Below are positions 45,452 through 57,769 of a stretch of 64,000 nt of DNA, one piece after another. The stretch lies in NCBI GenBank assembly GCA_029532415.1, contig JAQOTA010000042.1, forward strand, positions 248,001 to 312,000. The letters are read 5' to 3'. The translations under genes and the position numbers were made by a program. This stretch comes from Marasmius tenuissimus (lineage: Eukaryota > Basidiomycota > Agaricomycetes > Agaricales > Marasmiaceae). Position 1 is the stretch's first letter; each line of letters opens with the position of its first letter. The notes under the pieces were generated by a model that ran no database searches, was not told the origin of the DNA, and saw only the letters and a program-made list of their open reading frames with translations.

Positions 45452-46307
45452 ACGGCTGCCGAGCAGGCTCAGGTTACCCTCGCTCTGCTTCCCTTGTTGG
45501 ACTTGCCAATTCACTTTGCCACTTCGACGTGGCGAACTTCACGAATGCCGCCGAACCTTAATTGACAGGACTTCCCAAAAATCAGGAGACTCATTTCCTG
45601 CGTCTATTGGAGGGTAGAAGATGACAGAGACCGTGTAGTGAGTAATCTTAAGAACCTTGGAACATTACGGAACCGTAAATGTGCTGAACAATCTCAATTT
45701 CACTTGAATATGTCGAAAACTAAACCGTAGTGGCGGGCCGAGGCTTCGGCCGATGCTTCTGCGGTACGTACATACTAAGTATGGATCGGTCCTGAAGTCG
45801 AAGCTCGTGAAAGGTCTGGCTCGAGCCTTACTCTCCGCCTTCTTGTTCCTCTCGCCAGTGCCCCCATTGTTGGACTTGGGCCCTCGAGGCCACTTCCCGC
45901 TGGGTAAAGGCGTGCTCCACAGTCCAGAGCTGCCATTTACGTCCTAAGTTATGCGCTTTTTGAAGCAGGAGAAGAATCGTACTGTGTCAAATAAAGTTTT
46001 GTTAGCGGCATCTGCTTCTAAACTAGTGTCACCGCCTTTGGGAGCACCTTCCGTGCTGAGTGCGCAACAAGCACACAAATGGTTTGTTTTTCGGTTCTTC
46101 CAACGTATTCTGAATTATTTCATGCATCTGGTACGGGCCATTATTGCTAAAAGGCTGTTAGAGATCCTCAATGAAGTGTATCGGCCATCTTGAACGCCCA
46201 CAGAACACTGTAGAACTCTTCAATCGCCACGTCAAAATGCCAAAGTGGGTTGAGCAAGCCCAACAAGGAAGGAAGGCAAGGGTAACCTGAGCCTGCTCGG
46301 CAACCGT
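45452..46307. mobile_element. Inverted-repeat element (MITE-like), 856 bp
   Basis: Arms of 83 bp (45452-45534 and 46225-46307) are inverted repeats. The left begins ACGGCTGCCGAGCAGGCTC and the right ends GCTCGGCAACCGT. The interior has no transposase. It sits inside the duplicated 5' flank of copy E, and the flanks of F and G lack it, so it probably inserted after the duplication. The target duplication was not resolved. Confidence 0.65.
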
Positions 46308-46769
46308 ACCACGCGTAACCCGAGATGAGATCTTAGTGTACTGCGGTCTTGATTTATGACCTATTCAAGCAGTATGAGTGCGATAAAGAACTCATAGGCT
46401 CCGATAAGTGTGATAGGTGGAGTCAGGCGAGCCAGGTGGTCAACTTCCACTCGCGCTAGTGTTCGAGTGGCGAAATTACAATGTTCAAGCAGTAGGCAGC
46501 GTCGTTCTTATGTGCAACAGATCCATGAATCCTGCGAGGGTCCAAAGGGGATATATTCTTTGATATTGATAATATAAAACGATGGCTTGTCTCTTGAGGG
46601 CAAGTTTGAATTGTGAACTGATAGGCACAATGATATACAGAGAATGAAGTCTCCGTCTGTCGATCTTCAGATCGTCGTATTGTACGAGGCCTCGATGGTT
46701 CGGGTACCGAACATAACGGTATCGGCCGTCATTCGCTTATGTCAAGTACACGCACGTTTGGAAATCTAG
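46308..46769. other. Short intergenic stretch, nothing recognised
   Basis: The first part (46310-46440) continues the 5' flank shared with the copy F unit (CCCGAGATGA, CTGCGGTCTTGAT). Beyond it nothing is recognised. Confidence 0.4.
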
Positions 46770-48089
46770 GCCAGGTTTCCTCAAAAACCAGGCAAAATAC
46801 TTGAGTTTTTTCCTTACCTCGTACTTACCTTATTACAGCCCGCTGACAGCTGTACTTGAGAGAACCTTGAGCAATGCGGTTGAGTTGAATTTGAGGGAGT
46901 GAGTGAGTCAAACTTAAGGGAGTGAATGAGGTGGCTCAAGGTCAATGTTGAGGGAGTAGATGAGGCAACTCAAACTGTGCTCAAGGGTACCTTAACGTCG
47001 ACCTTGAGGGAGTAAACAAGCTGACTCAACTTCACTCAAGCCACGCTCAACAATGCTTCAAGGTTTGTCTCAAGTCAGGTCAGGCAAACACACATGAAAG
47101 GGTAGAACAAAATATATTGTATATGTTGTGTGAATACGTAGGAGTGATGAGTACACTGCATAGTGAGGGCTGCCATTGTTCAATGTGAGCACTGTACAAC
47201 ATGCAGGGCTTATGAAGTCAAGTGCTAACCTTGGGTTGGGCCGGTTTCTGGCCAGGATGACATATTCGTTGACTGTGGAGAGGCTGTAAGTAGCTGAACC
47301 AGACAGACAGAGAGGGAACATGTACCAGTAGGTGACTTGGGGGTGAGTGCATATCCTGTGTTGTTGTTTATTTTTTCCTTTCTACACTACATTTCAGTGA
47401 GATACAGAGTGGAGGAGAGGGCTGGTTTATACATTACAGTGCTTCAAAATTATACATTGCATTAGAGCCGCTGCTATATCAATAGGCGTTCATTTAACTC
47501 AAACCATTCATCATGTTCCGTCCCACCTGTCCAAGTTTCAGAAACAAACAAGAATTGAGACAAAAAAAAGACTCACAGCAACAAATGACTTCTGTCCTCA
47601 TGAACCCTAAGCACTCCATCTTCAGGTGTATACAAAGCTCTGGGATGCCAAGTTGAAGGGATAACAAAGATAATGCACCCACTTTGTGGCAATTCATCGC
47701 TCAAGTTTGTACTTCCCTTTACTCATGTTCATACTTACGAGTCTCTTCATCATTTGCTCAAGTCCACATTTTCCTTCACTCAAGTCCATACTTTATGTAC
47801 ACTCAAGTCTGACTTCTTCTCTCAAGGCTATCTATTCCCTACTCAATTTTTGCTCAAATTCCCTACCTACATTAGTACAGAGTGAATCTCAAGTTTTCTG
47901 CTCAAGTCATTCTCAAGATTTCCTCAAGTCATTCCTTCAGATATTTGTCAAGGTAATACTCAATTTGATACTCAAGTTGAATCTGATTTTGAGATCTACT
48001 ACTTGAGCAGCATACTTGAGGGTGAAAACTTAAGGTAGAGGGCCTAAGGAGCCTCAAGGATTTTGCCCCAATTTTGAAGGGAAGGTGGC
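46770..48089. mobile_element. Non-autonomous DNA element with CTCAAG/CTTGAG subterminal repeats
   Basis: The ends are imperfect inverted repeats of about 36 bp: left 46770-46805 contains GGCAAAATACTTGAG; right 48053-48089 contains CTCAAGGATTTTGCC. Next to the ends, dozens of CTCAAG or CTTGAG hexamers crowd 46845-47070 and 47700-48060, the usual layout of subterminal transposase-binding repeats. The 1,320-bp body has no transposase frame. The parent family is not identified. Confidence 0.65.
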
Positions 48090-49970
48090 TGTGGAGTAGC
48101 ACGTTTTCACTTTATGAACGCCCGATCTTGTCCTCAGCCCCCACCCCCTCACCCAGAACATAAGAGTTGGGTCGTAACGGTCAATCGAGGAGAAAAAATG
48201 CCCGTTTGGACTGTGAGAAAGTGGGAAAGCAGTCAGTCAAATCGAAGCCAACGCCAACCCTTAGTCTAATCATGATGAATCAAGACGAAATTGCGACGCC
48301 AGTGATCGAGATCGGCAGGTTTGATGTACTGAACCTAGGCTTCTTAATCGTCGCCGTTGGCTGACCATGACCATGGGGATAGCTGTCAGGTCACGAACGA
48401 GCGATGATGATCGCGCATTCACGCTCCAACAATATTTTCTGTTGAACGATCTTCTCAAGCACGGTACACTACATCAAACATGACCTGCCACTGCTAGCCG
48501 GTGAACAATCTCAGTCTCGGAGGGTGATGCGAGAGCCATTGGAGAGAGAAGTTCCTGTCGGAATTTGATATGTTCAAAGGCCGAGTATATTGCAACTGAG
48601 TCACGGCCATCCTCACCGTTCCCACCAACGCGTTGCGAATGGAGATCTTGACGTCGAGCTAAAAATGAGAATCGGGATACGCTGTGAGAAAAGGCGCCGG
48701 CCTCGGAAATGCACTGGCAAAGGAGTCGGCTATACTCTGATAGTACTTGATCAGTCAAAAGTCGAGAGGAGCTCATATCGAGGTGTTAGTGAGGAACATG
48801 CCTATCCTTTGAAGTGGGCGTGTTTCTTCCGTGTGTATATGAGGCCAGCGATTACTTCGAGGAGTAGTGGAGACAAAAATGATCATTTCGAGTCGGTATC
48901 GTTAACATTGACAGTTGATCCACAAGCCCGAGGTATTTTCTATTACTTGAACTCCGTACTAAGGGCCCTCGATCGTCGCAAGCTCAAAATACAAAACCAG
49001 GGAAGGGAATTGGGACAGGGGATTTCGAAGTTGACATCCTTTGACGGGCCTTCGAGCCTGGATCCGAAGAGAGGATATTGCGAGGGCTGGCTCAGAATGT
49101 CAGGGAGCAATGGAGCTTCGAGAATTGGAGTCTGTCTTTTGCCTCGCAGGGTCTCCTGAAAGCCTTCCTGTGAGTACAAGGTCTCGATCTATATCCCCGG
49201 AGCATGTTGATGGGCACTTGAAAGATCAAGAACTACGATTGAACCGATGAGACTCGCAACTTTCTTCAACCTTGAGCACTCGGGAGGGGGCCGAAATAGA
49301 GGTTGGATTCTCCAGAACCAAGAATCGGCCCAAGGAGCGAAAATGCCTACAAGGGAAACGACGGAACCTGCAGAGGAAGTAGACGAGATCTTTCAATCGA
49401 AGATTTGTGAGCATTGGTGAGACACCAACGGCGGGAGGACACAGTCTCCATACTACAAATCGATGTCAGGGATTCGTCTAACTCTCGTTTCATCCATATT
49501 TATTATTGGGCGTCTGGGGGTGATATAAGATAGCTGTAGCTGACGCTTAGCGGCATTAAAAATCTCTAGGATCAGTTGATGTGAGCAAATGTAAATCTCT
49601 GCCTAGCCGGTAAGGTTGGGCTTGTCGTAGTGAACGTACGGGGCCGTGTTCCCTCGAAAGCCTAAGTGTGCATCCGTAAGGAAAGTTGTGACTGGGATAT
49701 TGTGCATGACCTGTGTAATTTACGTTCCTTGCTTCCGCCCCACCACTCGCATTGCTATCGTCTGTCTCAGTCTGTTTCTCTCACATGCGAAGCTTGCAGC
49801 TTTTATTCCCTCTTCTGACTCCTACTTATAACCCTAGGAAGAACGAAAAGGGATTAGAGATAACTCATTCCTGATCCATCTTTCTGTCCAGTGTCCCCGC
49901 CTGGAGAACTATTATAAAATTGATTCGGGTCATGATAGGTCTGTTTCTGTCTCTTGATTCGATGCCAGCA
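48090..49970. other. Decayed duplicate block upstream of copy F's 3' end
   Basis: 48474-48776 (minus) is one of three diverged copies of a coding-like stretch, also at 53857-54203 and 59578-59907. 49720-49870 resembles the promoter/leader of the sensor gene at 60060-60215. Stops break every long minus frame. The 189-codon plus frame at 48590-49159 is antisense to the decayed copy. Confidence 0.5.
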
Positions 49971-51694
49971 CTAGACCGCTAATTCCTCGCCCCTCCGTAC
50001 ATGTTCCGAGCCTTCCACTCGCTCCTCGTCGTGGTTGGGTCTCCGGACATCGAGAACACTCTCAATTATCCCTCGAGTTTTCCCGTTTTCGCCATCATCC
50101 TCTCCCAGCGCGGTTTTCCGAAACGGTATCTCGTCATTGCTTGTGATACCTAGTGCCACACGAACGATAATCAAAGTCGACGCAATTCCCTGTGTGTCTT
50201 TTGGTTTGCGATGGCGCCAGCCCTAGTGGTGACTGTGCTTACCATTATGGGACTCAAGCAGCAACGAAGAACTTCCGCGGTCACCGAAAGTAATCCCCAG
50301 GATGAAGATGAAGATCCATAGCCCATGACCGTATATGCAAAGACTGCTATTGGGTACAGAACCCCCGACTCAATCCTAGGAGTTAGAGGTATCAGCAATG
50401 TTCCAAGTTTCACGATATACGATAAGTCTTACGATGCATGAATTATTGTTCGGTACATCCTTGTGATGGGTCGTGAGTTGATTAGCGATAGTTGTCGACT
50501 GATGTAAAGCACCCGCCCCGCTGGATGGTAAAAAGGTCATCAGTGAGTGGTTTTGTGGAAAATCCTCCGAGATCTCGTCACTCACCTATGAGCACAGTCA
50601 ACAGGAGGTTACTGAACAAAGTCCCGCAAAAAGCACCAAGTGCAAGGACTATGAAGGAGAGGTCGCTCTTTTGGTATCCGTTGCTGTAAATGATAGCAAA
50701 GTCAAGCTGTGACACTGGTGTCCAGGGTCCTTTCTTTGGGACGATGGTAAGGTAGCCTGCGACTGTACTTCGGTTAGTAAGGGACGCTACGATCGTTCAT
50801 CGAAATCCTACCGTTGTTGACGAGGCAAAGGAGACCCGGGAGCGCCACGACCCGCCGGCGACTTCCCCAAATAATGTAACACCTCCAGATCTTGAAGACC
50901 TCAGCGTCAAGTGGATTATTGATTGGGGGTCACGCACGAGGATTATGTCGGTGACTAGGCTGTCGGAACGTGACGTCAATAATCAAAGCCCATGACACGG
51001 GATCCACAAGTTCTTTGTATCTGGACGTACTTCGAGGTGACTAGTGTGATCTGCCAAGCAAGTCCTATTTTCCTATGACGAGCCATTTGAGTGATATGCC
51101 GGACAATAGATACTGTCGGACTCACGTAGCACAAGAATATAGCATGTTAACCCTGGACAGCATATCATCGGGGCGGGGTCCTTGTGGTCCTACGAGTTTC
51201 TCTAGAATTGATTCTGGTGGCCATACAGGACCCACCAGCCGTTCATACTTGACCAAGGGAATGCTCCCCGATATGCTGGTTCCATATACAGCAAGTATGG
51301 TAGCAGCTGTGTCGAGTGCGCTACCACAAGTCACCAACACAAAGAGAGCTATCACAAGGAGGCTGTGAAAATGGAACCGTTCACGTTGGCGCCTTCTGAG
51401 GACAGAGATGCACACCGCGAACAGAACGAGATAGATACCTGGTATATGAACAAGGATAAGTTAATCACGCAATAATCACCAGCATCAATAGAGTCGCACT
51501 GACCGTAAGTTGAGAAAAGAACCTAGAAATATCATGACGTCAAATCAGAACCGTAGATCGGAATATTCGCAACCAGGGCGTACGCATAATCTAACTATGG
51601 CGCCGACTGTAGGGAGGATGCAGTCTTGTGACCCCATTTCCCAGCACATAGTTGTGATAAAAGGTTGAGAAACGTTTGATGAGTTCTCGTCCAT
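49971..51694 (-). CDS. Seven-TM membrane protein, copy F
   Basis: N-terminal exon from 51694 (MDENSSNVSQPFITTMCWE). TM exon about 51415-51130 with LLVIALFVLVTCG; TDIIL|IWRCYIIWGSRRRV across an intron at about 50895-50945; the loop around 50520-50430 (SRQ ... MYRTIIHAS); SGVLYPIAVFAY helix (about 50370); GIASTLIIVRVALG in the last exon with a charged tail ending EELAV. TATATATA lies about 60 bp upstream of the ATG. It is closest to E and G, and its core motifs are open. Confidence 0.72.
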
Positions 51695-54198
51695 GACTGC
51701 TGAAAGTGGAGGAATGTCTTATAGTAAGCAGCGCGAATAGACCTGAGTATATATACTTTGTCTGGCTCCCCGATTACTTCGCTGATCCATGCTGATTGGC
51801 TGGATAAAGTTCCATTTATATGATCTAGAGTCATGGATCCGACTGGATGCAGCGTGGCTGTCTCCCCACTTCTCTATAGTTCATCATTACTTTGGGTTGC
51901 GAGAGAGCGAAGAAATTAGTCCGACTCAAAAACATCTTAACCGAGCGCTCCCGACAACTCGGAAAGTCAGAAATTGACTCAGACTGTTTGGGTGTCAGAA
52001 GTGACTTACAGCTTGAATCCTCTCCGCTGACCACCTCTCCATGCGTGCGGTGACCGGTGGAAAGTGACCCGAGTTCAGACTGTTTGAGTGGCAGATGTGA
52101 CCTATAACTTGAATCTGCTCCGCAGACCGCGGCCTCTACAGGTGCGATCTCGCGGTTTTTTCCCTTCTTCCTCCATTGCTTTCATCCGATGTAATTCCTT
52201 CTAGACCCGTTTATGTAGTTCATCAGGCGTCAGTGTGCCAGCTACAATTTTTCAGATGTCAACTCATGGTGATGTTTATATCTGATTCTGGGGAGAACGG
52301 TCATAATCTAAGTTAGGGAAAGCCGTTCGGACGTCTCCCGGGCTGTGTCCGAGGAATAAGTGTCCTCTATCAGTGTCCTCTATCAGTGCCCCGAATCGCA
52401 TGGTGATGTAGTAGTACACACCAATAGACAATCAATAGATCGAAGGGACACATGGAAGTGTGCCTTAAATGAAAGCATTCGCTCCATACCCGAGGGAGAT
52501 TCTCCATGCTGGATGTCAGGTATAACCCGAGATGAAGTCCTCACCATACTGCAATCTTGATTAGTGGCGCACTGGAGTCAGTATTAGCGCAAGGGAAAAC
52601 TTATAGGCTTCGATAGGTGATAGGGGGGTCAACAGGCTGAGATGTAGTTCGCCTTCCTTGCTCACCAAGGTGCTAAAACTTACAGTTGATAGGTGTGAAA
52701 TCAGAGCCGATGGGGGCACGATGATAGTCCGATAGAGAAGAATTTAGGTCTTTGTCTTTCCGGCAGACGGAGCTCAAGGAGGTTTGGGGGTGGGAGATAA
52801 GTCACGTAAAAAGATAAAGACGCCCTTCTGAGGGTTAGAATACGGTAAAGGGTACCGTCGACAAGATATGGGCTTTGATAACGAGGTTTGCTTGCCGCTC
52901 GAGTTGACCCCACAGCAAGACAATCGCTATCGTAATCATTGAACTTCGAACCCCGAGAATGCTGTTAGCAGTGACAAAGCACCAACGCGGATGAGTACCA
53001 TACCTTTTGAATCGTTGTTGCCACCGGTGCGTAATGAGAACAGAATATCAACGGAAGACTAGTGGGAACGCATATAGCACAAAGCCGAGTGCTGCGATCG
53101 GGAGCTGAACGAGTCAAGAACGGGTGATAAGTATCTGGGCATGGTTTCAATATGTATTTACTGTGCTCTCCCTCTGCGATACAGGTACGGGAACGGCTCT
53201 GATTTCATCCGGGAAGTTGAAATTAGAAAGAATAATCGGTCAAAGCTGGGCCTCTGACCCCTCCGATGTAACCAACCCTTATTCGGATATCCATAGCAGG
53301 AGTGACTTCATCACTCGACCTCAAAGGAGTTGTTAAAATCGTGCTTTGAGAGACTGTAAGGGAGTTGTGAGAGCGGCGACCCGAAGGAACTGAGCCCGAC
53401 ATTGCCGATGATGATCTATAGGTCGTTCAATATACTCTACATAATCTTTATTCTTCGGATCCTTTGAATCCTGAATGATTTAGCTGCCTATAACACGCGA
53501 GTGACGAGGAGAGCACTTGAACGAGGATGATCTCAGGAGTAGGAGCGACGGCAGACAGAGCTGAAGCACTTTTTGATAGGACTACCGGGTGCTGTGACAA
53601 GGAAGCTGTACAAGAGGATTCGATCACAGCATAAAAAGCAGTCAATGCGATAATTTTGAGGTGTAAGTAGGAGATATCTGACTATGTTCTCTGCAGTCGG
53701 ACGGGATATATGGCAATAGTTTTGGGGCTTATAGTCCGGATGAAGGGTACCGTCGATGATGCTCAAGGCTTGCCCGCTTGTTGGGATATCTAAGCTTGGG
53801 CATCTTCCATTCGTTGATAGGTCTCCATAAACAGGTTGGCTTGCCGATCAACTCCCTTAGATAGAGTCTCGTGTTGACGGCTGTGAAACGCCGAGATTTG
53901 AGAGAAATATAAGCGATGACACTCGATGAAAAGTTCCCTTTTGAGTTTGAACTTTCAAGTACCCATAATTCACCGCCGTTTGTCCTGTTTCCCGGCAGCT
54001 CATAACGAGTAGAGACTTTGACGTCGAACGTGAGTTAGAATCGGGTCCCGGGATATATGAGAAGAAGCGCTGGCCTGGATTCATGGCGACAGCAAAGCAG
54101 TCAGCCCAGTGTTGGGCCAAATCGTAATATTTGATACTCGTGAATAGAAAATACTACATACCTCGCCTGATGACCCTTCTATACCCTGACTCTCTACA
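51695..54198. other. Copy F 5' flank and decayed coding-like duplicate
   Basis: 51965-52130 contains a local tandem duplication of about 110 bp (GACTCAGACTGTTTGGGTG / GTTCAGACTGTTTGAGTG). 53440-54198 (minus) corresponds to 59100-59830 and partly to 48474-48776, a decayed coding-like sequence (SLLVMSC, then TAVNYGY) of unknown family. It is broken by the solo LTR. Confidence 0.45.
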
Positions 54199-54203
54199 AC
54201 GCA

Positions 54204-54721
54204 TGATGAGCCAGCATAGTTAAAGTGCACAGTGGGTATAACGAAGTAAACCTCACATGGGTAATACACAGAGTATTCTTGTAGTCTTGAGATGCTTGTG
54301 AAGAGGTGATAATCGAGTAGATTGTCCTAAGGCTTAAGGCCTTTTGTCCAGTCTTTTATACATAAGTTTCTGGTACATGTAATGAGTATTACACTAACTG
54401 AAACTACTACTAGAAGTAGGTATTCGGCCCTAAAGGCGTAAAAGGCATTAGTACTGTGTAAGTACTTCTACCATGAATGGTAGTATGCTTGGTGAGCATA
54501 GTCGTGTTTGCCTCATGTATTGGAGGCTCTACTTATGCTATTGGATAGCGACTGTCTATAGTGTCATATATGATGAAACTAGATGTACGTAGTAAGATAC
54601 GTAGACAGAGACGTAGTACTTGCATGAGGACGCAAGTGTTCTAGAGGCGTAGCTCTATAAATAGTGTGACGCGTAAACAACACGTCAACAGTGTATCACA
54701 TGATATCCATCATGTTCAACA
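54204..54721 (-). mobile_element. Solo LTR, copy 2 (518 bp)
   Basis: Flanked by the 5-bp target duplication ACGCA (54199-54203 and 54722-54726). It begins TGATGAGCC and ends GTTCAACA, the same 518 bp as at 23228-23745 with only scattered differences. Different target duplications show two separate insertions of one family. No full-length parent is in the window. Confidence 0.92.
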
Positions 54722-56003
54722 ACGCATGCACCTAATGTGAGGTGAAACTCGGAATATGCTATGAGAAAAAACGCTGGCTTGGAAGCTAGATGATACGGGG
54801 GTGATGGAGCAGTCGGCTCAGGTCGCCGACGACGCGAGACCAAGAAGCGAGCCCGGAATGGTCTCACAGGGGCAATGCAAACCGGACGTGAACCGATGCC
54901 TCGTAATAAACTGTGACAAGTTACAAAGATGACGTTTGTGCGTCAGCGTGACTCACATCCCTTACTCCCGCTCCACCCCAAATCGTCGTCCCCTCGCACA
55001 TGTGGAACTCGCAAGTTTTCACACTCTCTTCTACCCCCACCTAAAGCGACTGGATCATTGTCGCTTTAGAAAGAATGAGGTAAAATTAGAGAATGAACGA
55101 GGTCCTTTTCCCTACTGGTCTGCTTTACAGCTGTCAGCGCTCGAGCCTCGTTGCTTTTTATTACTCTCCTTCCGAACCCTGACGCTCATATTTTTGCTTT
55201 GTAGGTTCTCCAGTTTACCACATTTCTTCTGAGCCGACAACGAGCCCTACGTATCTATGTCCTCCTAAAGTCCCAAGTTTTACCGACGCATCAATTCGAT
55301 CGCTTCCTTCGGACTCGAGGGCGTTCGTACCACTTGCCTGCACCCTTGGGAACCTGGTTCTAGAAGTCCTTCCGGTTTCTTGCTTTGTATATCGTTTGAT
55401 AGCCATGTGCACACCTATCTTCTTGGCGTCGGTGAAGGGAGGACCGAAAGCTCATTCTCTGAGGCTCCAAGATCGTACAAATAAGTAAATCATGTGGTGG
55501 TCCAGTATATTGATATCTTACAGCGCCTGAGCCTCGTTGCATTCTCTTTTCCCCTTCGGAAATCTGTACCGACCTTCATTATTTGGCCGTGTAGGTTCTC
55601 CGAGCTCTCCACTGAGCCCTACATCATCTACCTTCCAACATCGCGCCAGGGGGGCAGCGTATGTGAAGAGCGGAAGGTCGGACATCAGGCACTTTGCCAG
55701 AGAATCTGTTACCTACCAGTGCTCGATCCCATAACAGTTTTGTGTGATGAGTTCAAAATACCATTTGAAGTAGGACGCTTACACGAGCATGAAACGCTGG
55801 CGGTCCAAGTTGTATCGTCTAAAGCCCATCCGTGACCAATATTGGCGTTGTTTTTCGAGATCCTTCTCCGCCTATCAGCTCGTATACCTGGAAGTTTGAG
55901 AAAAACAGACTCTATATAGATACCAGGAGATCAAATATAAAGATTAGTTTAGCTCGTACTGGGTCTACCTCTGTCTCCAGACTCGAAGCTAGTGCTCATC
56001 CGT
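54722..56003. pseudogene. Broken duplicates of the 5' end of the membrane-sensor gene
   Basis: 54780-55290 matches 59890-60420, including the intron end TTTTTGCTTTGTAGGTTCTC and the exon-2 start (CCGACAACGAGCCCTACG). A second partial copy is at about 55500-55640 (GTGTAGGTTCTCCGAGC). The donor that follows ATGA in the intact gene (GTACGT) is ACGAGG here, and no transmembrane or tail exon follows. From about 55750 the sequence matches the 3' flank of copy E (42800 onward). Confidence 0.65.
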
Positions 56004-57769
56004 TTATTCCTCGCTCTTCAGTGCATGTTCCAAACCCTCAACTCGTCCCTCGTCGCGGGGTGTGCCGGACTCGTTGGGCCTTCGGATATTGAGAACGCTG
56101 TCAATTATCCCTCGAGTTCCTCCATTCTCAACGTCACCCTCTCCCAACACGGTTGCCCGGAATGATCCCTCGTCATTGATTGCAATACCCAATGCTATGC
56201 GAACGATAATCAATGTCGAAGCGATTCCCTGTGTGTGTCATAGTTAGGGATGCCGCCCGAGAGAGTGGTGAGTGTGCTTACCATCATGGAAGTTAGGCAG
56301 GAACGAAGAGCTGGCATAGTTAGTACGAGACCAACCGCTACCGAGAAGCCAATCGATTGGGCTCCACTGTAGCGCACAAGTGAAAGGACGGTAAATGCAA
56401 AGAGTGTAGCGGGATACAGAGCCCCCGACTCAACCCTGATAGCAAGACTTTTGTATCAGCAGTGCCCCCCAGTTCGTTGTATGTTATTGGGTCTCACGAT
56501 GCATGAATTATTGTTCGGTACATCCTTGTAATAGGTCGCTGGTTGTGTGATGATATTTGCCGACTGACGTAAAGTACTCGTCCCGCTGGATGATGGAAAG
56601 GTTACTGGTGTCAAGTTATGGGGAGTGTTCTACGATTGTTTACCTATAAGTACAGTCAGTAGGAGGTTGCTGAGCAAGCTCCCACACAGGAAGCAGGGTA
56701 AGAGCACTGAATGAACGTCGAGACTCTTTTCGCCGAAGTTTTCGACTCCGAGGGAGGTGAAGCGGGGGAGGGGGAAGCCGACGTAGATAAAGACGATGTC
56801 GCCCGAGGATACAAAAGGAGCGATGGTAAGGTAGCCTATGACTGTAACTCAGTCAGAGGGAGTGCTGGTACGAAAATACCTATTAAAACCCTGACCGTTG
56901 TTGACAAGGCAGAGGAGAGCCGGGAGCAACACGACGCGCCGTCGACTTCCCAGATGATGTAACATCACCAAATCTTGAAGAGATTTTGGTTTAGAGAGCA
57001 CCATCAGTTGGAAGGGCACATACAAGAATTATGTCGGTGACCAAGCTGTGCGAACAAAAAGTCAATGTTGAAGGCTCATGGCACGGGGTTTGCAACTTGT
57101 TGATCGGATCTGGACGTACTTAGAGGTGATTATCATGGCCTGCATAGCGTAGTCCAGTTTCCATTGCCAAGTAATTTGAATGATGTACCGGATAAATTAT
57201 CATCAAAAAAACTAACGTGGCATACGAATAAAGCAGGGCACTTTTGGACTGCATGTCATCGGGATGAGGCCCTTGCGGCCCTACTAGTTTCTCCACAGCC
57301 GTCCTTTCCAGGTACGACCCATGTTCGTCAATAATTATGGGGAGGGCATTGGATATGTTGTTTGAATATTCGGCGAGGATACTCTTGGCTGTGTCGAGTG
57401 CAATACCGCAAGTCGCCAGCACAAAGAGGGCTGTGACAAGGAGGCCGTGAAGATAGAACCGTCCATGTTGGCGCCTTCTAAGAACAAAGATGCACACCGC
57501 AAACAGGACGAGATGGATACCTAGTACACAAGCAATTTCACAATCATTGCCAGTATAAACGCAGTCAGACTGACCGTAGGCGAGGTAAAGAGCCTGAAAT
57601 CATCACCACATCAATAAGGACAGTATGTACATAGGAAACATTGATAACAATGACGCACGCATAATCGGACTATAGTGCCGACTACGGGGAGGAAGCAGTC
57701 TTGTGGGCCCATTAACCAGCATGGAGTTGTGACGAGAGGTTGAGAAAAATTAGATGGGTTGCCATCCGT
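56004..57769 (-). pseudogene. Seven-TM membrane protein, copy G, pseudogene
   Basis: Full-length relative of E and F with at least three lesions. The start codon is ACG (57767-57769) where E and F have ATG, and no in-frame ATG lies just upstream. In the WRCY motif the Arg codon is TGA (56965-56967). Just beyond, one G of the TGGGG run is missing, shifting the frame. Much of the rest is preserved: LLVTALFVLATCG, AGRVLYVSRQ with RMYRTIIHAS, and GIASTLIIVRIALG, so decay is recent. It lies at the end of the array. Confidence 0.85.

Noticed and set aside
48590..49159. 189-codon plus-strand frame as a gene
   Set aside because: It lies antisense to one of three decayed duplicates, has no counterpart in the other two and shows no family motif.
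56004..57769. Copy G as a functional gene starting at ACG
   Set aside because: A near-cognate start alone might be tolerated, but the TGA in WRCY and the nearby one-base loss make a full product unlikely.
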